Origin: an uncultured Eubacterium sp.
Lineage (GTDB): Bacteria > Bacillota > Clostridia > Oscillospirales > Acutalibacteraceae
DNA: 64,000 bases
Assembly: GCA_910577195.1 (NCBI GenBank)
Contig: CAJTLP010000001.1
Span: 186,001 to 250,000, forward strand
Direction: 5' to 3'
Shown in pieces: positions 24,628 through 32,940 of this stretch. The notes under the pieces are model-generated. The model was not told the origin of the DNA, searched no databases, and saw nothing but the letters and a program-made list of their open reading frames with translations. The position numbers were made by a program, and so were the translations under genes. Position 1 is the first letter of the stretch. Every line of letters begins with the position of its first letter.

Positions 24628-27264
24628 TTATGAAAGCTCCTGTGCTTTCTTTTTTAAATCATAAAGTGTCTGCATAGCTTCAATCGGCGTCAGCGTATTG
24701 ACATCCACCGTTTTTAATATTTCAAGTATTTCCTGCTTGCCGTTTGCAGTGAAATTATACTGGATATCATTTTTCTCTTCCTCAATAATGCTGTCCTCAG
24801 CCTTGAATTCAATCTGAACGGCATTTGCCTCCAGCTCTCTGAGGATAACCTTAGCACGCTTAACAACACTGTCAGGCACACCGGCAAGCTTTGCTACCTC
24901 TATACCAAAGCTCTGGTCCGCACCGCCGATAACAATACGGCGTAAAAAGGTAATATCGTCACCGCGTTTCTTGACTGCGATTGAGTAATTCTTAACGCCG
25001 TCAATCATACCCTCCATTGCAGTAAGCTCGTGATAGTGTGTTGCAAAAAGTGATTTTGCACCAAGACTCTTTTTCTTGCAGACAAATTCAAGCACTGCCC
25101 TGGCAATACTCATACCGTCAAAGGTTGATGTACCTCTGCCGATTTCGTCCAGAATGATGAGTGATGATGAAGTGGCATTTTTAAGAATTGTGGCAACCTC
25201 ATTCATCTCAACCATAAAGGTTGACTGACCTGTGGCAAGGTCATCACTTGCGCCAACTCGTGTAAAGATTGCATCAACAATACCAATCTTAGCACTCTTT
25301 GCAGGAACAAAGGAGCCTACCTGCGCAAGCAGTGTAATCAGTGCAATCTGACGCATGTATGTAGATTTACCTGCCATATTAGGTCCTGTGATAATTGCAC
25401 ATCTGTTATCCTCTTTATCAAGGATTGTATCGTTAGGAACAAACGGTGCATCTTCAAGCAGTGCCTCAACAACAGGATGCCTGCCGTCCTTTATATCGAT
25501 TACACCGTCATTTGAAATAATAGGACAAACGTAATTATTATTAACAGCAACCTGTGCCAGAGCAGCAAGAACATCCAGCACCGCAAGGCTTTTCGCCGTA
25601 TGCTGCAATCGCTGAATTTCACCTGCAACCGTATTGCGTACTGTCGCAAATACCTCATATTCAAGTGCAACGCTTCTGTCCTTAGCACCGATAATCCTGC
25701 CCTCAAGCTCTTTAAGCTCCTGCGTAATAAAACGCTCGCAGTTTGTCAGGGTCTGCTTTCTTATGTAGGTTTCGGGCACCATTTCCTTATAAGAATTTGA
25801 CACCTCAATATAGTAGCCGAATACTCTGTTGTAACCAACCTTGAGCTTAGGAATACCTGTTATCTCTCTCTGCTCATTTTCAATGGATGCAATCACGCCT
25901 GCACCATCAGTCATTATAGCTTTGAGCGAGTCAACCTCTTCATTATAGCCTGCTTTAATCAGTCCGCCTTCACGAACGGAAAACGGTGGCTCGTCCACAA
26001 TTGCATTTTCAATAAGAGAACGTACATCCTCAAGCAAATCAATGCCGTTATAAATTTCCTTTAAAAGTGCTGAGGAGGAAGATGAAAGTGTTTTCTTGAT
26101 TTCAGGCAGCTTTTCAATGGTGTACTGAAGTGACTTAAGCTCTTTTGCATTCGCCGTACCGTAAACGATACGGGTCATCAATCTTTCAATATCATTGACT
26201 CCTGTCAGCGATTCACGTATATCATCACGCATCATAGGACTGTCAACCAGCTCGCCCACTGCGTTCTGCCGTTTAACGATTTTCGGAATGGACATAAGCG
26301 GACGTTCAATCCACGATTTAATCATTCGCTTGCCCATTGCAGTCTTTGTTTTGTCAATCACCCACAAAAGCGAATGCTTTTTGTCGCCTGTCATCATGGA
26401 CTTTGTCAGCTCAAGATTTCTCCTTGCACTGATATCGAGATTCATATACTGCTCTTCATCATAAAAATCAATTTCGGAAGGCACTTCAATCTCATTCTTT
26501 TTCTGGGTTTCTTTCAGATAGCCTATAACCGCACCCAGTGCACAGACAGCCGATTTGCTGTGGCCGATTCCCAGTGAGGAAATCTCATCCTTTTTCAGCG
26601 TTTCAATAATCAGTGATGTGGCATTATCAAAATCGAATTTATCATCGTCAAACACCTCAACCCCTGCATTAAGCCTTTTGGCAAAGCCTTCAAGCTGATG
26701 ATAGTCCAGCGATTTGGAATTGATGATAATCTCCTTCGGTGCATATGTTGAAAGCTGATTAACCAGCTTGTTCTCCACATCGTCACCTGCTAACACAGTG
26801 ATATGGAATTCACCTGTGGAAACATCGGCAAAGCAGATTCCCATATCCTTGTCACCGGTAAATATGGAACAGAGATAGTTATTTACTCCGTCCTCAAGCA
26901 TATTGCTTTCAATAACAGTACCGGGTGTGATGATTCTTATGACATCTCTTTTAACTAAGCCTTTAACCGTTGCAGGGTCCTCCATCTGCTCACAGATTGC
27001 AACCTTGTAGCCGCGTGACACAAGCTTTGCAATATAGCTGTCAGCACTGTGAAACGGCACACCACACATCGGTGCACGCTCCTCCTGACCGCAGTCACGC
27101 CCTGTAAGAACAAGATCCAGTTCCTGCGACGCTATCTTGGCATCTTCAAAAAACATCTCATAAAAATCACCAAGACGGAAGAACAGAATGGCATCATTAT
27201 ACTGAGCTTTTATCTGAAAATACTGCACCATCATCGGCGACAGCTTAGTACCCTTATTTCCCAT
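24628..27264 (-). CDS. mutS: DNA mismatch repair protein MutS
   Basis: Recognises base mismatches and small loops as a dimeric ATPase. The 878-residue protein starts at MGNKGTKLSPMMVQYFQIK, with the mismatch-wedge motif FFRLGDFYEMFFEDA (Phe-x-Glu) near residue 30. The connector, lever and clamp domains follow, then the ATPase with ITGPNMAGKSTYMRQIALI (Walker A), SLIILDEIGRGTSTFDG (Walker B) and FATHYHELT. The chosen ATG follows AGAGGAAG; an in-frame ATG 60 bases upstream gives a non-family N-terminus. It heads mutS-mutL-miaA behind a gap holding a palindromic repeat. Confidence 0.97.
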   Translation of the reverse strand: MGNKGTKLSPMMVQYFQIKAQYNDAILFFRLGDFYEMFFEDAKIASQELDLVLTGRDCGQEERAPMCGVPFHSADSYIAKLVSRGYKVAICEQMEDPATVKGLVKRDVIRIITPGTVIESNMLEDGVNNYLCSIFTGDKDMGICFADVSTGEFHITVLAGDDVENKLVNQLSTYAPKEIIINSKSLDYHQLEGFAKRLNAGVEVFDDDKFDFDNATSLIIETLKKDEISSLGIGHSKSAVCALGAVIGYLKETQKKNEIEVPSEIDFYDEEQYMNLDISARRNLELTKSMMTGDKKHSLLWVIDKTKTAMGKRMIKSWIERPLMSIPKIVKRQNAVGELVDSPMMRDDIRESLTGVNDIERLMTRIVYGTANAKELKSLQYTIEKLPEIKKTLSSSSSALLKEIYNGIDLLEDVRSLIENAIVDEPPFSVREGGLIKAGYNEEVDSLKAIMTDGAGVIASIENEQREITGIPKLKVGYNRVFGYYIEVSNSYKEMVPETYIRKQTLTNCERFITQELKELEGRIIGAKDRSVALEYEVFATVRNTVAGEIQRLQHTAKSLAVLDVLAALAQVAVNNNYVCPIISNDGVIDIKDGRHPVVEALLEDAPFVPNDTILDKEDNRCAIITGPNMAGKSTYMRQIALITLLAQVGSFVPAKSAKIGIVDAIFTRVGASDDLATGQSTFMVEMNEVATILKNATSSSLIILDEIGRGTSTFDGMSIARAVLEFVCKKKSLGAKSLFATHYHELTAMEGMIDGVKNYSIAVKKRGDDITFLRRIVIGGADQSFGIEVAKLAGVPDSVVKRAKVILRELEANAVQIEFKAEDSIIEEEKNDIQYNFTANGKQEILEILKTVDVNTLTPIEAMQTLYDLKKKAQELS

Positions 27265-27370
27265 TTGTTCTTCCTCTTTCTTCAGTGATTTATTCAAGTT
27301 AAATTTATCTAAGCAAAAATACAATTACTTAGATTGATAATTAATAACTAATGAGATAATTTCTTTAGTA

Positions 27371-27433
27371 GGCAAGGCAAAAAGGGTGACGCTGTACAAA
27401 GGTACTGCGAACCCTTTTTAACGCAGCATACGG
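27371..27433 (+). repeat. Palindromic intergenic repeat A (inverted partner near 29.4 kb)
   Basis: A 63-bp unit starting GGCAAGGCAAAAAGGG and ending TTTTTAACGCAGCATACGG. Inside it AAAAAGGGT pairs with ACCCTTTTT, with a GTAC-aaag-GTAC core, so it folds as a hairpin with an A/T-tract on each side and could end ylbF transcription before mutS. The flanking AACGCAGYATAYGG-like end recurs in inverted orientation at 29366-29425. Confidence 0.6.
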
Positions 27434-27445
27434 AAAAATTAACCA

Positions 27446-27856
27446 TTAGTGGCATCCGCCGCAGGTGTGGCAGTCGTGTGTACAGTTCTCCTGTGGCAAT
27501 TCGCAGGTTTCTGCATCCTGACCGTCAAAGAAAAGACCGATCATACCGCTGATATACTGAGCCATCTGCTCCATTTCTGCAGCAGCTGCAGAATACTTCT
27601 GCATATTCTCACCTTCCATAATCTCAGCATACAGCTTCTGATACTCTTCCTGAAGCTCTGCAATTCTTTCCTGTGATGCCTCTTCACCCTTTTCAGCCTC
27701 CTGCTGATATTTGAGTGAAAGGAGCTGCATCTCCTGCATCTGCTGCTGGAGCTTCTCGTCACCGTCGTTTGCCTTAGCTGCTGCCTGAAGAGCGATGAAA
27801 CGCTCGTCCTTCTGAATTTCCTTACCTAATTCTCTGAGTGCTGATTCAATACTCAT
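27446..27856 (-). CDS. ylbF: YlbF/YmcA-family protein with Cys/His-rich tail
   Basis: YlbF-family proteins are small all-helical factors; in Bacillus YlbF, YmcA and YaaT form an Fe-S-containing complex that assists RNase Y and sporulation/competence. This 136-residue member has the helical core (ALRELGKEIQKDERFIALQ, then KLQQQMQEMQLLSLKYQQE) and a C-terminal tail of CELPQENCTHDCHTCGGCH, with five Cys and three His that could hold a metal or Fe-S cluster. The ATG overlaps the miaB stop in ATGA, so the two are translationally coupled. Confidence 0.85.
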   Translation of the reverse strand: MSIESALRELGKEIQKDERFIALQAAAKANDGDEKLQQQMQEMQLLSLKYQQEAEKGEEASQERIAELQEEYQKLYAEIMEGENMQKYSAAAAEMEQMAQYISGMIGLFFDGQDAETCELPQENCTHDCHTCGGCH

Positions 27857-29295
27857 ACTTCTTTCTCCTTTACAATTTCTCCCCTCATAACAAAGGTCAG
27901 AGGTTCGATTACTTTAATATTTTGAAAAGTTCCGATCAGACTTTCGTCACCCTCAAATTCTATAATCAGGTTGCCGTCATTTCTGGCCGCAACGTAATTA
28001 TCATCCAGCTTACCCTTACCGTAAACATAGCACTTGAAAATTTTTCCCTTATGAAGTGCCATCTGCTCTGCACTGATTCTCTCCTGCAAATCGGTCAGCT
28101 CTTTGAACCATTTTGACTTTTCCTCTGCAGGAACAGGGTCATCCATCTCCGCTGCCGGAGTACCCTTTCGCGGTGAGTAGATAAAGGTAAATAACGAGGT
28201 TGCCTTAACCTCCTCAACAAGTGAAAGTGTTTCCTTAAACTCTTCATAGGTTTCACCCGGAAATCCCACAATAATATCACTTGTAATTGAAAGCTCATCA
28301 CCCATAAGCTTTTTAGCATAATGGATAAGCTCAAGGTACTGCTCTCTTGTATAATGCCTGTTCATTGCTTTAAGCACTCTGTTGCTGCCGCTCTGGAACG
28401 GAAGATGCAGATGCTGTGCAACCTTATCACAGGATGCCATCGTTTCAATAAGCTCTTTAGTACAGTCCTTCGGATGGCTGGTCATAAAGCGGATTCTGAA
28501 GTCACCCTCAACGCAGTTAAGCTCCCGTAAAAGCTCGGCAAAGGTTACCTGCGGAATTAAGTCCTTGCCGTAGGAATTCACATTCTGTCCGAGCAGAGTG
28601 ATTTCCTTATAGCCCTGTGCGACAAGCTCCCTGAATTCATTGATAACATCTGCTTTCTCACGGCTTCTTTCCCTGCCGCGAACATACGGAACAATACAGT
28701 ATGAGCAGAAGTTATTACAGCCATACATAATCGGCAGCCATGCCTTAGCATCATTATCACGCTTAACAGGGATTCCTTCCGCAATCGCACCGTCCATATC
28801 CGGAATTTCAAAAACTCTTTTACGTCCTGTCAGGGCTCTGTACAACAGCTCAGGCAGGCAGTGAATAACGTGCGTGCCAAACACCAAATCCACAAACGGA
28901 TAGGACTGCTTTATCTTATCCGCAATATGCTTTTGCTGCATCATACAACCGCAAAGTGCAATTACTGCATCCGGATTTTCACGCTTATAGCTTTTAAGTG
29001 AGCCCACATTGCCGAACACCCTGTCCTCAGCATGCTCTCTTACAGCACAGGTATTGAAAAGAATCAGCTTTGCCTCCAGGCGGTTATCCGTAAAGGAATA
29101 ACCCATAAGCTCCAGCATACCCTTGATTCTTTCACTGTCAGCCACATTCTGCTGACAACCGTAGGTGATTACGCAGGCTTTCGGCTTTTCATCATATTTT
29201 GCAGAAATAACAGAGCTTACTCTTTGCAAAAACTGTTTTTGCTTGTTCAGCTCTTCCTCACTTACAACTGCTGTTTTTCTTGCACCTTCACCCAT
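27853..29295 (-). CDS. miaB: tRNA-2-methylthio-N6-dimethylallyladenosine synthase
   Basis: Radical SAM methylthiotransferase acting on i6A37 of tRNA, the next step after MiaA. The 480-residue protein has the N-terminal UPF0004 domain with three cluster-binding Cys (CVITYGCQQN, FNTCAVRE, ALCGCMMQQ), the radical SAM motif GCNNFCSYCIVPYVRGRERS near residue 190, and a C-terminal TRAM domain ending in GEIVKEKEV. I chose the ATG at 29295 after AGAGGTGAG; the open frame extends upstream over a repeat element and gives a non-family N-terminus. It is the first gene of the coupled miaB-ylbF pair. Confidence 0.96.
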   Translation of the reverse strand: MGEGARKTAVVSEEELNKQKQFLQRVSSVISAKYDEKPKACVITYGCQQNVADSERIKGMLELMGYSFTDNRLEAKLILFNTCAVREHAEDRVFGNVGSLKSYKRENPDAVIALCGCMMQQKHIADKIKQSYPFVDLVFGTHVIHCLPELLYRALTGRKRVFEIPDMDGAIAEGIPVKRDNDAKAWLPIMYGCNNFCSYCIVPYVRGRERSREKADVINEFRELVAQGYKEITLLGQNVNSYGKDLIPQVTFAELLRELNCVEGDFRIRFMTSHPKDCTKELIETMASCDKVAQHLHLPFQSGSNRVLKAMNRHYTREQYLELIHYAKKLMGDELSITSDIIVGFPGETYEEFKETLSLVEEVKATSLFTFIYSPRKGTPAAEMDDPVPAEEKSKWFKELTDLQERISAEQMALHKGKIFKCYVYGKGKLDDNYVAARNDGNLIIEFEGDESLIGTFQNIKVIEPLTFVMRGEIVKEKEV

Positions 29296-29365
29296 TTGCT
29301 CACCTCTGACTGCACTAGCCAAAAAAGAGATGAACAAAATAAGGTTTAGCTTTGCAATTTTTCCC

Positions 29366-29425
29366 AAATACTGCGTTAAAAAGTCTCGATAGGCAAAAGC
29401 ATATCTACCTTTTTTGCCTTGTCTT
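29366..29425 (-). repeat. Intergenic repeat B, inverted partner of the 27.4-kb repeat
   Basis: Read on the minus strand it begins ACAAGGCAAAAAAGGT and ends TTTTTAACGCAGTATTTGGG, matching both ends of repeat A while the middle differs. It lies just upstream of miaB, so the pair brackets miaB-ylbF in inverted orientation. Confidence 0.5.
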
Positions 29426-29599
29426 TGTAAAAAATTGCTGAAGCTAAACTGATTATTTTAGGCTATTGGGTTCGTCTCTTCTTTGGCTATTCATTATACG
29501 GAAAATATTATATCAAAATAGAATTATATAATCAATATATAAATATAAATAAAATAATAAATAATATATAGGAATTTATTAACATAATAAACAGAAATA

Positions 29600-29628
29600 T
29601 TGATTTTTACGATTAAAAATGATAAAAT
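29600..29628 (+). promoter_or_regulatory. Promoter of malQ
   Basis: TTGATT at 29600-29605, a 17-base spacer and TAAAAT at 29623-29628, about 75 bases before the malQ ATG. Confidence 0.6.
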
Positions 29629-29702
29629 TATGTCGTTTTATATAAGTCAGATAAGGAATACTTTTTTATTATCCGATTAAACAAAATGAACAGGTGATTT
29701 TT

Positions 29703-31223
29703 ATGTTAGATAAAAGAGGTGCAGGTGTTCTTCTGCACATCAGCTCAATGCCGTCTCCATACGGCGTAGGCGTGTTTGATAAAAACGTGCGAGAATTTAT
29801 TGATACTATTGCCGATATGGGCTTTACATACTGGCAGGTGCTTCCGTTCAATCCCCTTGACGGAGCCAATTCACCCTACTGCTCACCATCAGCATTTGCA
29901 GGGAATTATCTTTTTATTGACCCTGAGGGGCTTAAGGATATGGGACTTATCAGCGATGATGATGTAAATCAGAATATCTTTACAGGCTCACCATATACTG
30001 CTGAATACGAATTCGCCGCTGAGAAAAGGCTTGAAACACTGAAAAAAGCTTTTTTAAACATTGATGATGAGCTGGCAAAAAGCATCAAAAAGTTTGAGCT
30101 TGAAAACGCTTGGCTGACAGACTACAGCATTTTTATGGCTGTGAAAGAGGCAGAGGGAATGAAGGCATGGTGGGAGTGGAGCAGTGAACACGCTCACTAT
30201 TTTGAATGTATAAAAAATGTCTATTCCTACGAGGCATCAGCCGCATTCTGGAAATTTGTTCAGTACATTTTTTATAAACAATGGTTTGAGCTTAAGGAAT
30301 ATGCAAATAAAAAAGGCGTTGCCGTTATAGGTGATATGCCGATTTATGTGGCAATGGACAGTGTTGACGTATGGTCAAATCTGCCGATGTTCCTGATTGA
30401 TGAAAAAACGTTAAAGGTTGAAAAGGTTGCAGGTGTTCCGCCTGATTATTTCAGCGAGGACGGACAGCTTTGGGGCAATCCGATTTACGACTGGGAAGCA
30501 ATGGAGAAGGATCATTTTTCCTGGTGGATATCACGTCTTGAAAATGCTCTGAAAATCTATGATACTGTAAGAATTGACCATTTCAGAGCCTTTGCATCAT
30601 ACTGGGCAGTCCCTGCCGATTCCCCTACCGCTAAGGTTGGCGAATGGATTGACGGACCGAAAATGAAGCTCTTTGACAAGGTGTTTGAGGCATTCCCAAA
30701 TGCACCGATTATTGCTGAAGATCTGGGTGTTTTCGGTGAAGATGTTGTCAGACTCTTAGAGGACACAGGCTTTCCGGGAATGAAGGTTGTACAGTTTGGA
30801 TTTGACCCGAACTCAGACTCCTCCCATATGCCGCACAACGCTGTACCGAACAGTATAAATTATGTGGGCACGCACGACAACAACACCCTTCTCGGCTGGC
30901 TTTGGGAGGCAAGTGAGGAGGAACGCCGCTTTGCCCTTGATTATTCAGGCTTTGTCGGTGACAACTGGGGCGAGGGCGGTTATTACAGTCCCTCCTGCCG
31001 AAAAATTATTGAAACCGTCTGGAAAAGTGCATCCAATGTAGCAATCATAGCACTGCAGGATATGTGCGGCTTCGGCTCCGATGCAAGGATGAATATACCT
31101 GGAGTGCCTGAGAAAAACTGGCGTTTCCGCACCACAATGGATACCATAAGAAATATGGATAAGGATTACTTTAAAAAAATCAATTCTCTCTACAGAAGAA
31201 TGTATCCGGTATTTGATAAATAA
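29703..31223 (+). CDS. malQ: 4-alpha-glucanotransferase (amylomaltase, GH77)
   Basis: Transfers alpha-1,4-glucan segments between maltodextrins and releases glucose, in the cytoplasmic breakdown of starch or glycogen. The 506-residue protein has the GH77 N-terminus RGAGVLLHISSMPSPYGVGVF, DLGYTYWQVLP-type segment MGFTYWQVLPFNPL, GDMPIYVAMDSVDVW, VRIDHFRAF (catalytic Asp nucleophile), PIIAEDLGVF (acid/base Glu) and GTHDNNTLLGW (third Asp). I chose the ATG at 29703 behind AGGTGA. It is monocistronic, between its own promoter and a strong terminator. Confidence 0.97.
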   Translation: MLDKRGAGVLLHISSMPSPYGVGVFDKNVREFIDTIADMGFTYWQVLPFNPLDGANSPYCSPSAFAGNYLFIDPEGLKDMGLISDDDVNQNIFTGSPYTAEYEFAAEKRLETLKKAFLNIDDELAKSIKKFELENAWLTDYSIFMAVKEAEGMKAWWEWSSEHAHYFECIKNVYSYEASAAFWKFVQYIFYKQWFELKEYANKKGVAVIGDMPIYVAMDSVDVWSNLPMFLIDEKTLKVEKVAGVPPDYFSEDGQLWGNPIYDWEAMEKDHFSWWISRLENALKIYDTVRIDHFRAFASYWAVPADSPTAKVGEWIDGPKMKLFDKVFEAFPNAPIIAEDLGVFGEDVVRLLEDTGFPGMKVVQFGFDPNSDSSHMPHNAVPNSINYVGTHDNNTLLGWLWEASEEERRFALDYSGFVGDNWGEGGYYSPSCRKIIETVWKSASNVAIIALQDMCGFGSDARMNIPGVPEKNWRFRTTMDTIRNMDKDYFKKINSLYRRMYPVFDK

Positions 31224-31230
31224 AGCATAA

Positions 31231-31269
31231 AACAGCACGATCAGCTTTAATTTGACCGTGCTGTTTTTA
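31231..31269. terminator. Bidirectional terminator between malQ and the 150-aa gene
   Basis: AACAGCACG at 31231-31239 pairs with CGTGCTGTT at 31257-31265, followed by TTTATT; the loop adds further pairing. An A-rich stretch precedes it, so it can also act on the converging gene. Confidence 0.85.
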
Positions 31270-31722
31270 TTAATATCCCCAATCCAGCAATTTCCATTCA
31301 TTGTTTTCATCTTTTACAACAATCCAGTGCCAGCCATCATATACCGAATCCGGATTAAAACCTTCGCTCAAGGCTGAGCCTGATGTTTTAAATGAAGAGT
31401 CAAATACAACACAATGGGCATATTCTGTGCTTATAAAACCCCTGCAGTAATTCTCGTTGTCCGGTGTACTTTCGTCACAGCAGTATGAAATGGCATAAAC
31501 CTTTTTCACTGAATTCCAGCTTGAGATTTCTTCAAGAATAACATCTGCCGCCGCCTGTAACTCCTCTTGCGAATACGCTTCAGATGAGCCTAAATTAATT
31601 TTAACATTCTCAATATTACTTTTCGCAAGATGAACTGAACGTCCGATTATTATAACCGCTATAAGTAAAAATGTAATCGCAAAAAATAAAACACCGAATT
31701 TTACAAACTGTTTTCGCTTCAT
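31270..31722 (-). CDS. Membrane-anchored extracytoplasmic protein of unknown function
   Basis: A 150-residue protein with a basic start (MKRKQF) and one hydrophobic helix at about residues 9-28, then an extracytoplasmic domain of about 120 residues. It has three Cys (YCC and YCRG) and a C-terminal DGWHWIVVKDENNEWKLLDWGY, a Trp-rich beta-hairpin often seen at the end of small NTF2-like or DUF4829-type secreted domains. I do not recognise the family and assign no function. The ATG follows GGAGGG. It is transcribed alone, convergent with malQ. Confidence 0.7.
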   Translation of the reverse strand: MKRKQFVKFGVLFFAITFLLIAVIIIGRSVHLAKSNIENVKINLGSSEAYSQEELQAAADVILEEISSWNSVKKVYAISYCCDESTPDNENYCRGFISTEYAHCVVFDSSFKTSGSALSEGFNPDSVYDGWHWIVVKDENNEWKLLDWGY

Positions 31723-31812
31723 AGATATCCCTCCAATTAAATATTAGCAAATCTTACGAATATACGCAAGGAATTGTCAGAGGAAGAATTCTACTTAACG
31801 TGGAATAGTGAT

Positions 31813-31908
31813 TGTTTAGAGAACGATAAAGCACCCTCTAAACACGTTATTTGCTCACAATACGTATTGTTTTTCAATATTGTGGGACGATATGGAATCG
31901 GCCCCTAC
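31813..31908. repeat. Palindromic intergenic stretch with one degenerate GTAGGGG-type repeat
   Basis: Three structures in a row: TGTTTAGA/TCTAAACA (31813-31820 with 31837-31844), a perfect 14-base palindrome ACAATACGTATTGT (31857-31870), and at 31882-31908 a degenerate member of the window's palindromic family, ending ATCGGCCCCTAC. No gene fits here. Confidence 0.55.
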
Positions 31909-31953
31909 GGAATATAAATCATTATTGATAAACTAAATAATGATTTATATAAT

Positions 31954-31982
31954 AAAAAAGCAGGCTTACGCCTGCTTTTTTT
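31954..31982 (-). terminator. Terminator of the Cys-rich protein gene
   Basis: AAAAAAGCAGGC and GCCTGCTTTTTT flank a four-base TTAC loop, a canonical intrinsic terminator with tracts on both sides. It overlaps the stop codon of the gene it ends. Confidence 0.88.
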
Positions 31983-32805
31983 AACTTTCTTCTGTTGTTT
32001 CCGTCGGATTACAGCAAGAGCAGCCGCTGTTATTATCCCTGCTTACAGGGAAAAATTCATCCACAGGGAAATCAATGGACTGGAAGGTTTCACAAGGATT
32101 TGATGTGTTGCAGTTACACTCTCTGTCAGGCACACAATAATCGTATGCAGGGATAAGTATCTGCGCGTCTCTTTCCATCTGAACAATTGAGAAAAGGCCT
32201 AGCGTTACAAGAATAGCCTTTGATGCACCGCAGGACGGCATGGTATCCTCCACTGAATTCAGTATGGACTGAGGGAAGGAAGAGCAGACAGAAACATTGC
32301 AGTCACAGCAGTCGCAGATATCCGTTGCAAGGATAACCGGATCAACTGCCTGCACCTTAGCTGCAGGATTTGTATACTGCGGAGCAACAGGACAGTCAAG
32401 TGCCTCACTGCAAGGATTTGAAACAAATACCTTTACATCTCCGTCACTGCCGTAAAGGATGCATTTCTTATTAAACTGGGCAAAGCCGATTGCTACCTGC
32501 GGAGTGGTGCAGGGTGCTGCATAGGTATCAAAGCAAAGCTTGAAATAGAAGGTTATATCAACACTGTAAAAGCCCCTGTTGAAAGGAACCTCCTCCACAT
32601 CAATGCTTACTTCCTCAATGCAGCAATCACGTGTTTTCACTGTAACAGCTTCATCAATCAGCCGCTGGCTGCGTGAGAAAAATGTAACCCTTAAATCTTC
32701 TAAGCAGTCCTTGCTCACACAGCTGTCAAAAATACGCTTGGTGTCAATACAAACTGCCTCATTTATTCGTCTTTCACCTGTATCAAGGATAGGATTATCA
32801 GGCAT
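31981..32805 (-). CDS. Cysteine-rich conserved protein of unknown function
   Basis: A 274-residue soluble protein with about two dozen Cys, many paired: CIDTKRIFDSCVSKDCLEDL near residue 20, DCCIEE, CDCCDCNVSVC near residue 165, CNCNTSNPC and CSCC at the end. It has no signal peptide or membrane helix. The pattern of short Cys clusters between beta-rich stretches recalls spore-coat-like or shell proteins of Clostridia, but I know of no assigned function. It has its own terminator. Its Shine-Dalgarno GAAGGAG can pair perfectly with a complement about 90 bases upstream, so translation may be controlled. Expression during sporulation or stress is conceivable but not shown. Confidence 0.72.
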   Translation of the reverse strand: MPDNPILDTGERRINEAVCIDTKRIFDSCVSKDCLEDLRVTFFSRSQRLIDEAVTVKTRDCCIEEVSIDVEEVPFNRGFYSVDITFYFKLCFDTYAAPCTTPQVAIGFAQFNKKCILYGSDGDVKVFVSNPCSEALDCPVAPQYTNPAAKVQAVDPVILATDICDCCDCNVSVCSSFPQSILNSVEDTMPSCGASKAILVTLGLFSIVQMERDAQILIPAYDYCVPDRECNCNTSNPCETFQSIDFPVDEFFPVSRDNNSGCSCCNPTETTEES

Positions 32806-32808
32806 AAC

Positions 32809-32907
32809 AAAACTCCTTCACAAAATATTGAAATAGGGCGGCAAGTGATTAAATAAATCATTTTATCTGCTGCCTTTAACTTCAGTATCATTCTATGAAG
32901 GAGTTTT
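32809..32907 (-). promoter_or_regulatory. Leader with 12-bp complement to the Shine-Dalgarno of the Cys-rich gene
   Basis: On the minus-strand message AAAACTCCTTCA (from 32907-32896) is perfectly complementary to TGAAGGAGTTTT (from 32820-32809), which contains the ribosome binding site of the downstream gene. The twelve-base pairing would hide that site behind a loop of about 75 bases. Confidence 0.55.
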
Positions 32908-32940
32908 TGAAATGTTAATATAAAATTTTATTTTTTTCGG

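Larger units (their letters stand above)
29296..29702. other. 407-bp intergenic region between divergent miaB and malQ
   Basis: No credible gene. It holds repeat copy B near miaB, then a very AT-rich stretch (about 29500-29640), and the malQ promoter near its right end. A second ATTATACGG-like end occurs at about 29493-29502, hinting at a further degenerate repeat piece. Confidence 0.6.
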
